From Ulva prolifera (Eukaryota; Chlorophyta; Ulvophyceae; Ulvales; Ulvaceae): 64,000 bases of DNA. Of the stretch, positions 10,732 to 22,626 are shown one piece after another. Where the stretch lies: positions 4,926,936 to 4,990,935 of the forward strand of contig CM041200.1 in assembly GCA_023078555.1 (NCBI GenBank), in the 5' to 3' direction. The notes beneath the pieces were generated by a model. It was not told where the DNA came from, ran no database searches, and was given only the letters and a program-made list of their open reading frames with translations. The first letter of the stretch is position 1. Each line of letters opens with the position of its first letter. The translations under genes and the position numbers were made by a program.

Positions 10732-13717
10732 GACACAATACTGCTTGGGCTTGAAGGGTGTTAGCAGAGAGCAGCGACGGTCACCTCGCTAATGGAGGCA
10801 GTAGCTCCGCGCACGACGAGGACACCCCCAACCAGGGCGACAAAGTATGACCTCAACATGGCTGTAGAAATGATTGAAAGTTATCAAATTAAATCAGGTC
10901 AGCTGCAAGCAGGCGAGCTCTTCGTCTGCCGCAGCGCTGCTGGACCCGCGATACTCTGCTGTGATGATGTGTTCACGAAGTGCATCCGGCAGATGGAGCA
11001 CGCAACAAGGTATGCAGAAGCTGATTCAGGCTTTTGTTAGGAGCCGAATGGGACGCGGCCGCGCCCTGTAACACGCAAGTAATTATTCACGAAATCGCAT
11101 GCATGTGCTGTGCGCCAGCTGCCCACCTTCGGCGCGCGTTGCCGAGATCTGGTCGCACACCGAAGCCCACAATGTCGCGACGAATCCGGAACATTCGCAT
11201 GTCAGGCTGCCGCTGTTTTGACTGCGATGCCATGTGCCTCGTGAGCCTTTCGCTCTGGTGCACACGTGTCGTGGCGGGTGAGTTTGGTGTCAGACCCGAC
11301 GACTTCGTTGCTTGGGGGCTTTGATGCCAGGTGAGCACACTAACCAATCTGCTCTATATGCTGGACAGCATGCAACTTCACAGTCCTGGCAAATTCTGCG
11401 GTGCGCCACATGCATTGCCGAGTAGTATTTTGCCGGCACCGTGCCAGGACTGCCGTCGAGCGATGGGCCGCGAGCGCTCCATGGCCAGGCACGTTGGATG
11501 GACTATTGACCCACGCTCGCGGCCGAACACAGCGTGGTGCTACGAATGTAGCATCACCAGGGGCGTCCGTATCCGAGCGTCTGTGCTGTATCAAACGTGA
11601 GCCCATCGTGAAGCTGTTGCAGGGCATTGGCTTTCGCCATGTTCCCATGACTACACAACAAAAGAGCCCGCGAGATTCCATTTGATGCTTATAACGTCAT
11701 GCGTGTGTAACGTGTTCAGGCTTGAGAGCTCTCAAGACATAAGCGCGAGGAGGCCCAATCCTACGAAGGAACTTCCGAAGGAACTCCTCCGTACGTCTGC
11801 CGCTGGCGAACACATGCAATCAAAGTCGATGCAGCGCACTGGCATGTCTACACACGTCACTGACAGGCAGAGTCCTGGTCTAGTGGAGCACGCCGGGCTG
11901 CACTGGACGAGACTGTGGGCTTGCTCTGAAGTTCAATCAGGCGCTTGTGCATACTTTGCCTGCTTGAGAGCTGGAGACGGCAAACCACGGGACTGAAAGG
12001 GCACACCGGCTGCCCATGTACAGGAAAACAGCGGCTCCAGGCTGCTGCGTCCCAGTATGAAAGCAGGCATGCGATAGCGGCATGTAGCTCTGCTCCAACA
12101 CCGGGGCTTCTATGCAAAACACCCCCATAGAATGTTCCTCTGCAGCGACATTCTGGCCTGGAAAAGCCTTGCGCGTCGCTCCACCCCCACATGGCTGCCG
12201 TGCAGAGTCAGGCAATACTGCAGTTATGGTCATCGAAACGCTGCAGTCACAGACTCAGCCAAAGCTCGTGTCTACCTACTGGCCACAACGCAGGCTGTGG
12301 CTGCAGCATGCTCCGTGCATCGCAAGCGCAGCCAAAGGAGCAACCTTCGGACTGCGCAAGCAGTACTATGCCGCAGTATTGCAACCAAGCCCTGCTGCCA
12401 TCTCTGTCACTCACCACCATGTCGTTCAGCTGGGGCCAAAGCTACACTCCCCCAGGGTTCCATGGCCATTGCCTCCACAGTATATATATGGTATATATCA
12501 CCCGAACTAACGACCTCGGAGCACGCTCCCGCAGTGGCCTGCCGGATGTGTGCCTGCCCCTGCGGCACACCAAGGAGGCGTTGTGGTGGCAGGCTGCCTG
12601 TGCGTGAAGCCTGGTTTTGAGAATACAGGCGCACACCAGCCACCTGATGTAGCGCATGTGTTCCCGGTGACCCGGACTTGTCAATGCCCTCTTCGGGATG
12701 CGGCTCGGGGAATCCAGATTTACTTGACGTTACGTGCCCTGCCAGGGCGCGCCACAGAACCCCTGCGGCGCCCCCTGGTCTGGAGATCTGCAAGCGCACG
12801 CGGCCTGATTGCCGCATGGTGAGCGGCCGACACTGAGGTCACACGCTTGTATATGTGCATCCGCTTCGCCTCGCACGCGAGGGTGCAACTGTGAACACAG
12901 GCGTCGGCACAGGCGTAGTCTCAGCTGCAGGGTTTTTCAGCGCCCGGATAGGACACGGCTCGTGGACCGATCCATGTTGGCAACGCATGCTCTCGCTTGC
13001 ACCTGCCTGATTCGGCAGCCTCGTCCGGGCACCTCTGGTGCCCACCGCTGCCTGGTCCTCCGGCACATGCATGCAAGCCATGCATCTGCAACAAGTGCTG
13101 CAGGGGTCGTGGCCTTGGACGGGAACCACCCTGCTTACGGCGGCACTGACATCATGTGCTGTGGAAGAGGCGACGGCCGGGACTCATAGCCCAGCACGAG
13201 GATAAAGCGGTTTGTGATTATTCAGATACACCGGGCCATCCTTTCGCTATACAGCTGTATATAATCACCTCAGGGCGGCTGCACTGTTGAGCTCTTTGAC
13301 AATGCGTACATGAGTGTCTGCATCCCACTTCAAGCTGAGACGCTGCCCATGGGCATGGGCGTGGATGTGTGTTGGGTGGCCGGGAGCTCTGCCACGGCAT
13401 GCCGGCTGTCGCAGCCACGTGCGTTGTACAAGGACAGAGCCGAGGCGGGTAGCACCTCGGGCAAACAGCACACCCAAGCCACGTGTGCGACAGCCAGACG
13501 TGTGTGAACACGCACATGCATGCGAGCAATCCAGGCAGAGAAGCCTGGTCTCTGAAGGGCGCAAAGAACAGATTGAAGAGAACTGCGGGTTGGTATCAGG
13601 ACAATTCAATGACCACTCGCGAGGGACGAGCCCCTGGCAGCGCAGGCGCATTCTGCCACGCGCTGTAAAGATTTGAATGGTCCAAGTCAGCAATCAGCGA
13701 CTCGTGTGCGCTTAAAT
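10732..13717. other. 3 kb without a convincing gene
   Basis: Many overlapping 60-160 codon frames on both strands, none with recognisable motifs, plausible intron structure or sustained codon bias. A TA-rich run (TATATATATGG then TATATATC) lies at about 12480-12500. GCATGC-type palindromes cluster around 13065-13090. Non-conserved exons of either neighbour could be hidden here. Confidence 0.45.
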
Positions 13718-16700
13718 ATGATGCATCGCATTCATGGGCCCTCGTCAGGGCAGAGTGGCCACTGCCTCAGCTCTTGCAGATATGTTGCTGGCGCCCCATC
13801 CCGGCGCGCCTGGACATGCGTCGCCCAGGGGAAGCGCCGGAAGCGCAAACCAAAGGAGTCACTTGCCGAAGATGTCCCTGAGATGACAGAGGGTGTCAAA
13901 GCTAGCTTTTACCTGCGATTCTGTGATGTCCTGGGCGAGGACCCGTCAACAGCCATGCGCAAGATTGTAGACGGTACGCGATCAGTCCTGGAAGCAACGC
14001 GCAGACGAGCTTGTGTAGCCATTGCGAATTGTTCTGGGGGACCTAGTGGTTAACATCTGCATTCCCTTCCCGAAGAAGGGCCCACACGTGGCGCACCGTC
14101 AGGCTCTGACAGCGGCACTATGCAGAGGGCATCAAAATTGATTCGGAGTTTGTTGAGACGCTGCAAAAACAGCAGAGAGACGCTGAGGAAGCTTTGAAAG
14201 CGGCCAAGCTGTTGGCAGCTGTGAGCGGCGACACATTCACAGACCCTGGGGTGCGGTGCTGCTGTGTTCAATTGTTCGTCAGCTGCACTGCTCCTCCGCT
14301 GGGCATGTTCCGCACGCAAGAATACGCATGCAGCTTGACATATCGATGAAAGATGAGTACGAGAAAGCGAGCAAGCTCCTACGGTCCACAGAGCAGCTTT
14401 GGGAGACTCTCCAGACAGAGGACTTCGAGGCTTTGCCCACGAACGACCCGACCGCCTCCCAAGCACGCCCTAAACAAGCCGAGACATTGGAAGAGCAGAT
14501 TATGCGGGATATGATGGGGGACGCAGGCGGTCCAGGTACCGCAGCGGCGTCTCCGTCGTCCAGCATTCCCAGCAATGCCAAAATGAGCCTATACGACCAG
14601 ATGGATGCCATGCTCGGCTCCATCAGCGCAGGCTCCTTCTCCTCTCCAACCAGCAACACAGCACAATCCCCATCTAGCCCATCACCAGCTGCACCATTGC
14701 CGCCGCTGCGTGCTCCAAACCGCGGGCAGCAATCACCCCAGCAACAGCCTGACCGTCCTACAGCCCGGCAACCAGCCCAACAACAAGCTGCAGCCAAGCC
14801 ACCGCCGCAGCTCAGCAGCCGTCCAGCCCTCGGTGCCGCCAGTGCTCGTGACGACTCCGATGAGGACGAGCTCTCAGCTGCAGAACTGGAGAGGCGAGCT
14901 GTGGAGCTCGAAGAGGAACTGTTTCCAGGCCTGGCAGGGCAGGATGCTCTGCTAGAGGCTGACGCAGTCACAGTCGCCCGGGAGCGGCTGCAGGCAGTCA
15001 AATCTGGCAAGGCAGACATCGGTGGTGGCACCATGGAGGGCGCTACGCTTGAGGTGAGGTTCCCGGACCTGGAGGCCGAGGGAGTCACGATGGAGGACTT
15101 GCTAGCTGCCTCGAAAGCACAGCCACGGTGCGGGCGCCGACCCTCTGCCTCAGACCGTTTTGGGTCGTCTGGAGCAGCCGTTTCTGGGCCACATGTGTGT
15201 GGCAGCAGTAGTCGGCGGTCGTGCTTGATCTCATGCAGAACTTCTGACTTTTGGCGAGTGATTCATGTGGTTGTGGGAGTGAACTGCCACTGCTCCTGGC
15301 CAATGTGGCTCTGTACTGTTAGGCTGGTAGTCTACAGTGTGGGACATGTGCAGGGCCGCAGAAGTGAAGCCGCCGCCGCCTCCACAGCAGCCGGCCCAAC
15401 CGCCGCCAAAGCTTGCGTCGCGACCACAGGCGCCGCCACCCCCAAAGCCGACCGAGGCGGAAGACCCTGCTCCCGCCTCTTCAGACGCCCCAGGTCCAAA
15501 GTCTAAAGCGCCGAACCGCAAGAAGAAACGAGACGTCATGAAGGCCACAGCCGAGGCCATGGCCGCACCCCCCACGCCCTCTGCAGCCGCACAGGTGGAG
15601 GCTGCCCCGGCGCCACCTAAGCCGGCCATGCCCCCCCAGCCACGCGCACAAACGAAGCCTGAGAAGCCCGCATCGCCGGATCCGCCGGAAGCGCGGCCAC
15701 AGGTCGCGGCCCCACCCAAGCCCAAGCCAGCCGCCTTTTCGGAGAGTGTTTCGGCCGCGCCTGCTGAAGCCGAGAAGCCCAGGCACAAGGCCAGCAATGG
15801 CCGCACTGCTGCAGCTGACACCCCTGCTGTAGAAGCTGTCCCTGCTGCGGCTGCGCCGGTGGCACCCCGGCCCCGCACCCCTCCGGAGCCTCCGGCGGCG
15901 CCCGACCCCAAACCTGCAGCTGCACCTGTGGCAGACTCTATGGCTGACGTTAGCGCCAATGCTGGCGATGCCGTGCAGCTGTCGCCGACGGAAGCGGCAG
16001 AGCTGTGGGAGCAGAAATCTGCAGAGACGGAGCAGGCGTTGTCGGCGCCGAGGCCGGCGTTGCGGACAGCGAGTCGGGGCCGGGCGCGCGAGCTGGATGA
16101 CGCGATAAAGAAAACCCTAGAGGAGGCCGGGAAGTTGCCTCCGGCGAAACAGCAACAGGCGGTTCTGCCGAGGAAGCGGCGCAAGGCGCAGCGCGGCGCG
16201 GCGATGAAGGCTCTCGACCCCGAGACAATGAGCAAGCTGCTCACGCCGTCGCCGGTCGCAGCGCAGCAGGCGCAGAAGGCCGGTTTCGTCGTGCGGCGGC
16301 CAGACGCGGCGCCGATCACGTCCACCGCAGCGCCCAGCGCGCAGCAGGCCGGGGAACAGGGGGGCGCGGGGGCGGCGGAGGCTGCCCGGTCGGGAGAGGG
16401 GGGTGGCACCCCCGAGGCGCCTGTGGCACCCCCGAGGTTGTCAGCGCGGCCTGTGGCACTTGAGACTGCGCCGGAGAACGCAGAGGACGCAGGTGCGGCT
16501 GGATCTGTATGTAATGTGCGTGCATGCATGCATTCTATGCCAGCCAGTGCTTGAGCACAAATCTAACAGGGTTCCATGTGCAATCCTTCATGCTCAGCAC
16601 GTACACCCCCATGTGCGCGTACTATCTGGGTACTCTGCCAGCGCTGTGTGTGCACGCTCCGTGAGTTCTGCGTGCTGTGTTTCAAGCCTGAGGCCCTGCG

Positions 16701-18951
16701 CCGTGCAGAGGGCGCAGAGGAGGCCGCTGCGGCTGGCACGGCCTCGGGGGCCGGCGCAGCGGCGGCCGGAGAGCCGTTGTATGCGATGGTGGCGTATGCA
16801 TCCGGCGAGGGCGCGCACGTGACCTTCGGCGACCGCCAGAGCGGCATCCTGCCGGCAGACCTCATGTCGCGGCACACTGCGGGGCTGATCGAGGACGCGC
16901 GGCGGCAGAAGGTGTGTCCGTCACTGATACCGCGCCGCGTTGTTTTTTTTGTGGAGGTGTGGCGGGTGGTTGCGGCGCCGTCCCGAATGCCACCCATGTT
17001 GCCTGTGCCGCAGATTCTTTGCTGGACCCCGCCGCCATACGAGGCGCCAGACACTGCACCCGATGCTGTGATCGTGACTGCTGTAGCAATGGACGTGCCC
17101 CATGCATTCCGTACATGCGCGTGCTTTGCCACAACCGCCTGTGCATCACAGCAATGCTGCAACGTTGCATGCATGAGCGTCTCAGGGCCCAGAGGTGTGG
17201 CCGTCTCTCCAGCTCTCACACCCGCCTTCACTGCAGTGGCTTCGGGTGCAGGCAGCCTCAGGGGAGGCCTTCCAGCCGCGTCTCATCCGCGCCGTCATCA
17301 CCGACATGCGGCCCGACGGCACCGCCGTGCTGTCGGAGCGCGGCGCGTATACCTTCGCCGATGTCGGCACGGACGCCGTCAGCGCCGCGCTGGACCCGCT
17401 CATCGCCGAGGCGCTGATGGCGGCCGAGGCTCGCGTGGAGGCGTATGTGTGGGGCCCCCCGGACGACCGCGGCGGTTACCCGGCACTGTTCATGCCCCCG
17501 GCACGGGAGCTCGGCATCGCGCAGGCGCTGCTAGACACCTCCGGTCTGCCGCAGATGGAGGCTTGCCTTGTAGACGAGCGCGAGGACCGGCCCGCGGCCG
17601 CTCTGCCGTTCCAGACAAAGGTGCGCGCTTCGGCGGCCGGGGTGCCCTGTGGCCACTTCTAGACGGTGTATGTGCATGCTCGATCATGAAACTCTCGCAA
17701 ATGGCGACAAGTATGAGGATGAGGCTGGTCGAGATGAGAGCCTGGTGAGAGTGTTATGGTGGCGTGTGGCATGACTCACTGTGACTCAATGTGATGTGAT
17801 GGACGGTGACGGCGTCGATGCCGCGTTGATGGGGTAGCTGAGTCTGCTGCCGCTGCGGCTGCTGTGGTGTGATCCTCCAAGGAGCCGGTGCCGGCCGCCA
17901 GACCCTCGTGGCTGCGTAAGTCATGGCCAGTGGCCCCGTGAATGCGGAGTTGTCAATGTCCTCTTCAGGATTCAGCCCAGTATATTGAGATTCACTTTAC
18001 TGAACGTGGCTGCGCACATCCACAGCACAGCACAGCACAGCGTGTCTTATTGCGGGCTGGCTGCCGCAGGTGGCAGCACGCGTGTGCAGCGACGGCCTCG
18101 CGCACGGCATGCTCAAGCTTACCGTGCTCAGCACGCAGCACGACGCGCTGCTGCGCAAGCTGACGTTCGAGGACGCGGCGGTGAGCGCCGGGGAGCTGCC
18201 GCCGGAGACGCTGCGGTGCCTGTCGGGGCTGGCGCGGCTGGCGGAGGTGCCGGCGGTGCGGGTGATGCAGCTGCTCGGCAGCCCCACGCCTGCTGCGCAG
18301 CCACAGGTGTGCTCCCTCTACTTTGTATGTGCCGACCTGATGTGTGGCATGCACTTCTGGAGCATGCACTTCTGGAGCTGTGTGGGCGAGTTCCGATGCA
18401 GTTCAGCTCCACTGGGTGTTGGCGAGCTGGTCGTCGAAGTTGGTGACCTGTGGGTGACAAGCGATCAGGTCAGGCCCGGTGCGATGTGTGTTCGTGGCAG
18501 GCAGGATGTCCTAGATTCAGGCTGCAGCGCGGTGAGGCACAATCAGCAAACAATGAATTACTCCTAGTGATTGACAGCACGCCATGCTCCCAGACAGACA
18601 GCACAGTTCGATGCATTGTGTCAGTCTCTCTTCAACACAGCCGGTTGGTGCTCGCAGGCTAGATCCCAACATGTGATGTTCATTGAGGAAATTATGATGA
18701 GCCAGCGCACATGAATGCGAACCCACATTGATGTGAACATGTGTGTGCAGTTGTACATCGGCAAGGAGGAGAAGGACGTTGACAAAGGCGGCAGCGTCAT
18801 CGAGCGCTGCATGGCGCTGCACTGCAAGCACCTCATCGTGTCGTGCGCAGTGCAGAGCACGTTCGACCGGGAGCAGTTCATGGCGGTGCTGCAGGCTATC
18901 GTCACAGAAGCCAGCATCGCGCCCGCCACAGGCCCGCGGCAGCATGAGTAG
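13718..18951 (+). CDS. Unrecognised large multi-exon protein, ~1114 aa
   Basis: Eight exons close in phase: 13718-13973, 14126-14220, 14334-15127, 15354-16506, 16687-16911, 17237-17620, 18070-18306 and 18751-18951. The N-terminus is short, Ser/Arg-rich and acid-poor, so it could be an organelle presequence. It is followed by a basic patch (GKRRKRKPKES). Next come a helical segment (DSEFVETLQKQQRDAEEAL), an about 450-residue Pro/Ala/Gln/Lys-rich disordered region with a run of prolines at 15370, and a basic helix (PRKRRKAQRGAAMKALD). The C-terminal third is ordered. It has a beta-rich block (PLYAMVAYASGEGAHVTFGD), then RAVITDMRPDGTAVLSERGA, then LTVLSTQHDALLRKLTFED, and a last block CKHLIVSCAVQSTFDREQF. 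The two beta-rich blocks could be small OB- or Tudor-like barrels, but this is a guess. No family was recognised. Confidence 0.75.
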
Positions 18952-19425
18952 CACACAGCAGCCAGCCCCGGGGACATAGCAACACATCACACATGAGTAA
19001 CGTTAAATCGGAATATACAACTCTACCACACGCCTACCATAAATCTGTGCGTGGAGCATGTCACCTGCCCAGCTGCAGGTGGCAATGGCCATCCGGAATG
19101 CCAGTAGGACCCATTGCACCGCCACAGCAGCCTACGATCCCACCTGCTTCTGCCCCACCCTGCACCCCTTCCGGAGCTGAGTATGGGTCTGACTCCCGCT
19201 GTGTCTCGGACCACGAAAGCACCACCGCCTGCATGCGCAACTGCACTGCTGTACCGCACAGCCTGCGCCATGCCGGCCGAGTCCATGCACGCACACCGGT
19301 GTCACGCGCGGAGCCCTCTAGCCACAACGGCAAGCTCACACCGGGCACCAACTCCCGCCACAACGACCTCGGCCCGGCGCCTGCCAGCAGTGTCCCAGCA
19401 GACGACTGACACACCGGTGGCCACA
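18952..19425. other. Convergent 3' spacer
   Basis: About 470 bases between tail-to-tail genes. It is Pro/Ala-codon rich by chance but has no gene. Nothing recognised. Confidence 0.45.
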
Positions 19426-21229
19426 CTAGCCCTCCAGGTCGAGAGTGAAGGAGACGTAGGGATAGAGGTCGGCGTCCGTCGCGGCGCCGCCGCCGTCGTC
19501 TCCCTTGTAGAACTGGGCCCCGTACGTGCCAACGCACTCCGATAGGCCCTTCCGCAGGCGCGTCTCGTGCCGTGTCTCGGGCTCGATGAGGGCGCCGAGG
19601 AACTTCGGGGGCAGGCCGTAGCGCAGCACGCTCTCTACAAAGAGGCGCACGGCGCAGATGTGGATCCACGAGGAGAAGGCCTCCCCGAAGGCGGTGCGGC
19701 ACCACGCGCCGAGCTCGGCGCGCTTCTCGTCGAGCTGGTCGTGCAGCTGCGCGGTGCGCTCCTCCGCATTGAGTGCGTTGGGCTCGTCGTTCTCGCTTGC
19801 AGCGGCGTACTCCCGTGTCTGCAACGAGCATGCTGAGTTGCGGAGCTATGATGCGCTCATTCTTTGTCACTGCGCCGTTTAGCAGACGGCGGCGGGAGCA
19901 CAGTTCGATGGTGACGGTGTGGGCGGGAGAGGAGCGGTGCTGAGGCCCACGGGGAGATGTTGCAACCACTGGGACCGGGACGGGGGCGAGTTGCAGGCGT
20001 TCAAGTTGCATTGGTGCGGGATGATGGGCTTTCATGGTGCTGTGCAGGGGTGTGAGGGATGGACGAGTGTGTGCTGTGCAGGGGTGTGACGGATGGACGA
20101 GTGTGTGCTGGGCACGGCACGGGCACGGGGGACAACGTGGGATCCGAGGCGAGGTGTGTTTGGCACAAGCAGTGTCAAGCTTGGGTGGGCGGGTAAAGTG
20201 TGGTGGTGGTGGTGAGAGGCGCAGCTGTGGCAGAGCATGCCTGGGGCATGGCGGGTTCCGGACGAAGGTGATTGAAAACTTGGAAGGTGCACAGCTTGAT
20301 CATTGGCGAGATTGCGGCTGTAACAGTAGGCTGTGCGATTGACTGGAGCATGGAGCGAGAGCACACCGAGCATGATTTCATGCGGGCTGCTGTCTTGAAG
20401 TCATCCAGCATGCGGCGGAAGATGATCACTCGCATGAGGATGTACTCGTCATCCCGAGCCATTTCCTTTGCTGACCTTGGCACGATCATTTCGCACCATG
20501 TTTCATATGTGGTGAGGAAGTCTTTCTGTGCGTACGTCGGCACTGTCACGACCACTGTCATCAGATTTTCAGTGTCAACCACCTCTTCCTTTGGCACGAT
20601 CGATGACAGGTCCTTCACCGCCAGGGATCCGCCCGTCTTGCGATTAGCGGCCTGGTACTGCTGTTTCAAGGCTGAGTAATCGGTCATTTTGACCTGCAAT
20701 GCGGCCAGTGGCAGTCTGCTGAGAGCGCCACATGTGCACAATAGACTGGCAGTCGCATCAGCTGGACACAACACACAGCTTCGACACAAGGTACCACTCC
20801 ATAGTGTGTAATGGCGGTGGCCATGTATGCAGCGCGCACCTTCAGATCGTCGTCGACTCCTAGCACATTATCGTTGAGCTCCTCCACCAGCTCGTTCAGT
20901 GGCTTACGCAAAGGGTACCTAGCCTCATCCCAGGTGAAATTTGTTAAATAAGCTGACACTGGTCGGCTGTTCACCGTCAGCGGCTCCTCTGGAGAGAGCT
21001 CTCCGACCTGCCGTCGAATCTTGTTCACGACGCCCGCAACGACGACGTCGACACGTGCTAGATCATCGCTCAATGTCATCAGCTTGTCTAAACTGCCGAC
21101 ACGGAGTGACATGGGGAGCTCGAAACGGTAGTTCTGGCTGTAGTCCCCCTTGCCAGTGACTTTTTGAAGTGCGCGCCAAGTGCCATCAAGACTATCGTCT
21201 TGAAGCGGCAGGCTAACAAGCCAAAACAT
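19426..21229 (-). CDS. VHA-C: Vacuolar H+-ATPase V1 subunit C
   Basis: Three exons close in phase: 21229-20795, 20693-20367 and 19818-19426 (384 aa, the normal length for this subunit). The N-terminus MFWLVSLPLQDD and the later LRVGSLDKLMTLSDDLARVD match the foot domain. SGSLAVKDL-type sequence appears as TGGSLAVKDLSSIVPKEEVV. The middle has YILMRVIIFRRMLDDFKTAA. The C-terminal exon has FGEAFSSWIHICAVRLFVES, then VLRYGLPPKFLGALIEP and the terminal YPYVSFTLDLEG. Subunit C (Vma5, DET3 in Arabidopsis) bridges the peripheral stators and the V1 head and controls reversible assembly. It is cytosolic, at the vacuole or endomembrane surface. The second intron (19819-20366) holds a 34-bp tandem duplication. 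Confidence 0.93.
20037..20104. repeat. 34-bp tandem duplication in a V-ATPase C intron
   Basis: Two head-to-tail copies (20037-20070 and 20071-20104), starting GTGCTGTGCAGGGGTGTGA, differing by one base, with a partial third start. Confidence 0.8.
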
Positions 21230-21945
21230 AATAACTACTCTCGAGTGCTCACTTGTTTCTGAAAGCTTCTGCTTCACAGCATTCCGTTGCCACTCGCTAC
21301 CGATTCAGCTTACCCACGTTGATAATTCTGCCTCCACGATGACCATGCAAGCTACGTAGAGGACAGCCCTCGACCGGCTGGTGGTGTGTTTGCATCACTG
21401 ATCGCGCTGACGGGGCTGGCAGAGAACTGTCGCCATCCCCTCTCGCGCCATGCATGCACAGCGACCAGATGCACCGCTGCTCGCTCTGAACACAGACATT
21501 CACCAGCATGTCGGCTCAACGTGTTCTTTCACGAGTGAATGAGTATGTGCGTGCTTGCGTCGAGGAAGGGAAGTGCGCAGCGAGGCTGATCGAAGCGTCA
21601 CACAGTGGGCCTCAACTGTGCTTGCATCCCCGCATGCGCTATGTCGGGAAATTAGGCATACATGTTTGACGTTGATTTGGATGATGCTGAACTCGGAGCC
21701 CAACGGAAGCCTGTGCAGTGGGCTGTTCGTGTCGAGTCCGCGACATCGAGATCCGCGTTGAAACAAGAACGGTGCGTTCCCCTCACGACAACAACGCATG
21801 CCAGTGACCAGCGCAGGATGCGAGAGGAGCTCCTGTACCCATTCCGCTCAGTCCTTGGCGCGCCTGGCCCTCCACGACGCAGCAAGTTCCTCGTACCGAG
21901 CCCTCATGGGCTTCGTTGCTGTATCAGCCCATCCAGGCCCCAGGC
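21230..21945. promoter_or_regulatory. Divergent intergenic region between V-ATPase C and the GTPase gene
   Basis: About 700 bases between two divergent starts. A 53-codon frame from an ATG at 21510 (MSAQRVLSRVNEYVRACVEE) has reasonable composition. It could be a first exon or an upstream ORF of the rightward gene, but no splice could be fixed. No promoter motif was identified. Confidence 0.35.
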
Positions 21946-22593
21946 ATGCAACCACGCCCCGCAGCTCACATCCACCGCCGCTGCAGCGTCGAAGCTCGCT
22001 ATGGAAGGGCCGCTGCGGGATCAGAGCCCGCGTCTGCAGGCCGCCAGAAGACATCCCGGGCGGAACGCGCACAGGAGAGACGCCTGCGCGATGACCGCCC
22101 CAGCGACCGAGGCACTCACAAGAACGAGCCCCGTGATCCCTCTATATCGTGGCTCCCACAGGAGGTCGAGGAGGGCAATTGCGAGTACAAGCTCCGCCTG
22201 CGGGACCCCAGCTCTGCGCGCCTCGAGCAGCTGGTAACCCCCCTCCCGCGGCCCCTCCTCCACCAGCCCCTTGCAGAAAAGCCCCATCGGCCCCGCCCCT
22301 GTAATTTCAACTGGAACCTAGTGCACTGATCCAGCGCTGTCAGCTGCGATGGCTTCACTCCCGTGCACCACCTCGGCTGCCGGCCTCTGCGCCCTCATGC
22401 GACCAGGGTACACAGGCGCCATGCTCAGCCCGCCACTGCAGCACACCCGCCCGCGCACGCGCAGCCCATAAAATGCACTCACGCCACGCACGCCCCCTTC
22501 TGCATGTGGGGCGCACACACATCACAGCCAGCCCACTGCCCATGCCTCTGCATCGCGGCGGGCTCGGCGGGCCCGCTCTGGTCCTTTGCCGCG

Positions 22594-22626
<33 letters not shown>

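Noticed and set aside
11857..12817. Frames of 100-160 codons on both strands
   Set aside because: Composition is random-like (Cys/His/Gln-rich), with no conserved block and no supporting splice sites.
15231..16529. 432-codon minus-strand Gly/Ala-rich frame
   Set aside because: Antisense of the Pro/Ala-rich exon of the eight-exon gene, and the sense model closes in phase on both sides.
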